This document shows positions 5,553-7,746 of a stretch of 7,746 nt of DNA, piece by piece. Each line of letters starts with the position of its first letter. Within the stretch, counting starts at the first letter, position 1. The stretch spans positions 1-7,746 of the forward strand of contig CAZYXG010000069.1 in NCBI GenBank assembly GCA_964650885.1, given 5' to 3'. Source of the stretch: JAPLFM01 sp964650885. Lineage in GTDB: Bacteria > Bacteroidota > Ignavibacteria > Kapaibacteriales > UBA2268. The translations under genes were made by a program, and so were the position numbers. Below the pieces are notes generated by a model. It was not told where the DNA came from, did not search any database, and was given only the letters and a program-made list of their open reading frames with translations.

Positions 5553-7688
5553 ATGATGGAAAAATTGACCGATGAAGTATTAGCTCTTTTCGCTACAGAT
5601 GGAGCTACTTTTCAATTAAATGAAATTTCAAAATTATTGAAAATTAAAGCAAACGATCCAGAATATTTTATTCTTCGTGGTGTGCTAGATACTTTGGTGG
5701 ATAATGGTATCTTACTAAAGTCTGCTAGAAGAAAATATAGACTGAAAGAATCTTCTGACAATGGATTTATCGGTAATGTAGAAATAGTAAATGATAGATG
5801 TTTTGTTACTACCGATAGCGAAGAATTCCCGATAGTAAATATTAAATTCCGCTATTTGAATACTGCTCTTAGTGGCGATACTGTCCGAATAAAACTTGGT
5901 GCTGAAAAAAAAGATAAAAAGCCCTACGGCGAAGTAGTGGAAGTAATTGAAAGAGTTGAGCATAAAATCCATGGAAAAATAGAATTTGAATCTGGTATTT
6001 ATTTCCTAGTGCCTGATGAAAAAAAATACTATTTAGATTTCATTGTAAGCAAATCCGACCTGGGCGATGCGAAACAGGGCGATAAAGTGCAAGCTGATTT
6101 TGTGGTTTGGACTGACAAACACCGCTCGCCGACTGCAAAAGTAGTATCAATAGTAGGTGCAGCTGGCGACCCAAATGTGGAATATGATACTTTAATAGAT
6201 GAATTTGAATTGCCACGTGAATTCCCCGATGGTGTAGTACAAGAAGCTGAAAAATTTAAAAAAATAGATAAGTCAGAATTTAAAAATAGGCTTGATCTAA
6301 GAAAAGATTTCGTTATTACGATAGATCCAAAAGATGCTCGTGATTTCGATGATGCACTTTCGATGAAAAAGTTAGAGAATGGGAATTATTTAGTTTGCAT
6401 TCATATTGCAGATGTTTCACATTATGTAGTAGAAAATTCTGAACTTGATATAGAAGCTAGAAACCGTGGTAACTCGGTTTATTTGGTGGATAGGGTAATA
6501 CCTATGTTGCCAGAGAATCTATCGAACAACCTATGTTCACTTCGCCCAAATGAAGACAGACTTGCATTTTCTGTGATAGTTGAGTTAGGAGTGAAAGGTG
6601 GAATTAAATCCTACAAAATAGCTGAAACTGTTATTAATAGTAAAAGAAGATACAGCTATGAGGAAGTACACGAAATACTTGCAGCCAAAGAAGGCGAGAA
6701 TGCTGAATTTCTTATGGAAATGAATAAACTTGCAATTGTGCTTCGCAATAAAAGATTCCAATCTGGTGGGATTGACTTCGAGACTTCGGAGCTTCGATTC
6801 GAGTTAGATGAAAATAAAAACCCAATTCGTGCTTTAAAAAAAGTAAGCTTAGACTCAATGAAATTAATAGAAGAGTTTATGCTTTTGGCAAATCAAATTG
6901 TGGCTATGCACTTGGAAAAGATGACCAAAATGCAAAAGCAAACCAATATGTTGCCATATCTTTTCAGAATCCACGAGCAGCCAAAAGCAGAAACTATAGC
7001 CGAAGCTTTGAGATTTGTGGGCGATTTGGTGGCTATGAATTTCAAAAAGAAGGGAATTTCGTCTAAAGAAATCAATGCTATTTTGCATAGGTTTAAAGGA
7101 ACTCCTGAAGAAACTATCGTAAGCCAAACATTGATTCGCTCGCTGCCTAAAGCTATTTATTCGCCAGATAACTATGGGCATTTCGGGCTTGGCTTTAAGG
7201 AATATACACATTTCACTTCGCCAATCAGACGCTATGCCGATTTGGTCATTCATAGAGTGATTAAAGAGTACGAGGGTGCTAAAATAGATAAAACTAGAAT
7301 TGACTATTTGAAACTATTTATGCGAAGTGCTGCACAGCATACTACTCAAACAGAACGTTCAGCGATGGAAGCCGAAAGAGCTAGCACTAAGCTGACATAC
7401 ACTATGATGGCAAAAGGCAGATTGCAAGAAACATTTGAAGGTACTGTAACTGGATTGACTAACTTTGGCTTATTTGTGCAGGTAGATGAAATCTATGCCG
7501 AAGGACTTTTGAAATTTAGAGAAATCAATGACGACTACTACCATTTCGATGAGAAAACAATGAAACTAATCGGAAAAAGAGGCAAAAAAGTATTCAAACT
7601 TGGCTCTCGTCTGACAGTAAGAATCAGAAAAGTAAGTGTTGAAAAAAGACAAATTGATTTTGATTATTTAGGTTTCATTAGTTCTTAA
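5553..7688 (+). CDS. rnr: Ribonuclease R (3'-5' exoribonuclease, RNB/RNase II family)
   Basis: A hydrolytic, processive 3'-to-5' exoribonuclease that degrades structured RNA and takes part in mRNA turnover, rRNA quality control and tmRNA-linked decay. The 711-residue protein has a winged-helix N-terminus (about 1-65), two cold-shock domains (about 68-130 and 137-200), the RNB catalytic domain (about 240-570) and an S1 domain (about 624-706). The metal-binding acidic set is intact in TIDPKDARDFDDA: Asp258, Asp264, Asp266 and Asp267, matching E. coli Asp272/278/280/281. The RNA-clamping tyrosine is probably Tyr310 in NSVYLVDR. The GHFGLGFKEYTHFTSPIRRY segment (542-561) is diagnostic. It is shorter than the 813-residue E. 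coli enzyme and stops right after S1 with no lysine-rich C-terminal tail. The 10-base gap from the GAF-protein gene and shared stop/SD region indicate co-transcription. Confidence 0.97.
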   Translation: MMEKLTDEVLALFATDGATFQLNEISKLLKIKANDPEYFILRGVLDTLVDNGILLKSARRKYRLKESSDNGFIGNVEIVNDRCFVTTDSEEFPIVNIKFRYLNTALSGDTVRIKLGAEKKDKKPYGEVVEVIERVEHKIHGKIEFESGIYFLVPDEKKYYLDFIVSKSDLGDAKQGDKVQADFVVWTDKHRSPTAKVVSIVGAAGDPNVEYDTLIDEFELPREFPDGVVQEAEKFKKIDKSEFKNRLDLRKDFVITIDPKDARDFDDALSMKKLENGNYLVCIHIADVSHYVVENSELDIEARNRGNSVYLVDRVIPMLPENLSNNLCSLRPNEDRLAFSVIVELGVKGGIKSYKIAETVINSKRRYSYEEVHEILAAKEGENAEFLMEMNKLAIVLRNKRFQSGGIDFETSELRFELDENKNPIRALKKVSLDSMKLIEEFMLLANQIVAMHLEKMTKMQKQTNMLPYLFRIHEQPKAETIAEALRFVGDLVAMNFKKKGISSKEINAILHRFKGTPEETIVSQTLIRSLPKAIYSPDNYGHFGLGFKEYTHFTSPIRRYADLVIHRVIKEYEGAKIDKTRIDYLKLFMRSAAQHTTQTERSAMEAERASTKLTYTMMAKGRLQETFEGTVTGLTNFGLFVQVDEIYAEGLLKFREINDDYYHFDEKTMKLIGKRGKKVFKLGSRLTVRIRKVSVEKRQIDFDYLGFISS

Positions 7689-7696
7689 ATGTTTTT

Positions 7697-7746
7697 TTAT
7701 TCCTTAATGAAATTAAAGTCTAAAACCACATTGTTTTCTAAAGTCA
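7697..7746 (-). CDS. Possible C-terminal tail of a convergent gene (partial)
   Basis: On the minus strand, a frame entering from the right edge reads LENNVVLDFNFIKE and ends with TAA at 7699-7697, only 8 bases past the rnr stop. The composition is plausible for a protein C-terminus, and convergent genes packed this closely occur in compact genomes. Only about 15 codons are visible, so an open frame here is weak evidence and no function can be proposed. No convincing terminator separates the two; TTTTTTT at 7692-7698 is not preceded by a GC-rich stem. Confidence 0.25.
   Translation of the reverse strand, partial: TLENNVVLDFNFIKE

Noticed and set aside
6864..7253. 129-codon minus-strand open frame inside rnr
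   Set aside because: It lies wholly within the conserved RNB catalytic region of rnr, has no recognisable domain, and is best explained as an antisense artefact.
7673..7712. Inverted repeat TTTCATTA/TAATGAAA around the rnr stop, considered as a bidirectional terminator
   Set aside because: Eight AT-rich bases with a 24-base spacer make a weak hairpin, and the T run lies in the loop rather than after the stem.
1..7746. Search for CRISPR arrays, tRNA or rRNA genes, insertion sequences, and phage or defence genes
   Set aside because: No regularly spaced repeats, RNA-gene signatures, transposase motifs or terminal inverted repeats were visible; the window is chromosomal housekeeping sequence.

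Overview
The window is an AT-rich stretch (roughly one third G+C by eye) with five complete genes, all on the plus strand and tightly spaced. The organism looks like a member of the Bacteroidota/Chlorobiota/Ignavibacteriota (FCB) group. The clues are TAnnTTTG-type -7 promoter elements (TAATTTTG before sucD, TAAATTTG before the GAF protein), a nucleoside diphosphate kinase whose C-terminus resembles what I recall of Chlorobi/Ignavibacteria enzymes, and a sucD gene with no sucC beside it. SD-like purine runs (AAGG, AAAGGA, AAGGGA, AGGAAA) precede four of the five genes. I cannot name a genus.

Layout. Positions 1-197 hold no gene I can support, but carry a candidate control region with direct and inverted repeats around a -7-like element. 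Then come sucD (succinyl-CoA synthetase alpha subunit, 198-1130) and ndk (1200-1625), separated by 69 bases with a small stem-loop. A convincing intrinsic terminator (1660-1695) closes this metabolic unit. Next is a secreted or periplasmic protein of unknown function (1721-2710), and after a 93-base gap a two-gene unit: a 912-residue membrane-anchored sensor-like protein (2804-5542) and, 10 bases later, rnr encoding RNase R (5553-7688). The last ~50 bases may hold the tail of a convergent gene on the minus strand.

The most interesting gene is the sensor-like protein. It has two N-terminal membrane helices, a ~365-residue acidic low-complexity linker, two GAF domains and a GGDEF-like domain. 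The GGDEF active-site signature is replaced by DDYTE. However, an RxxD motif sits exactly five residues upstream of it, the spacing of the c-di-GMP inhibitory site in diguanylate cyclases. This recalls the Pseudomonas c-di-GMP receptor PelD (membrane segments, GAF, degenerate GGDEF, retained RxxD). Its likely co-transcription with RNase R raises the speculative possibility of a nucleotide-signal or membrane link to RNA turnover. Everything else in the window is ordinary housekeeping.
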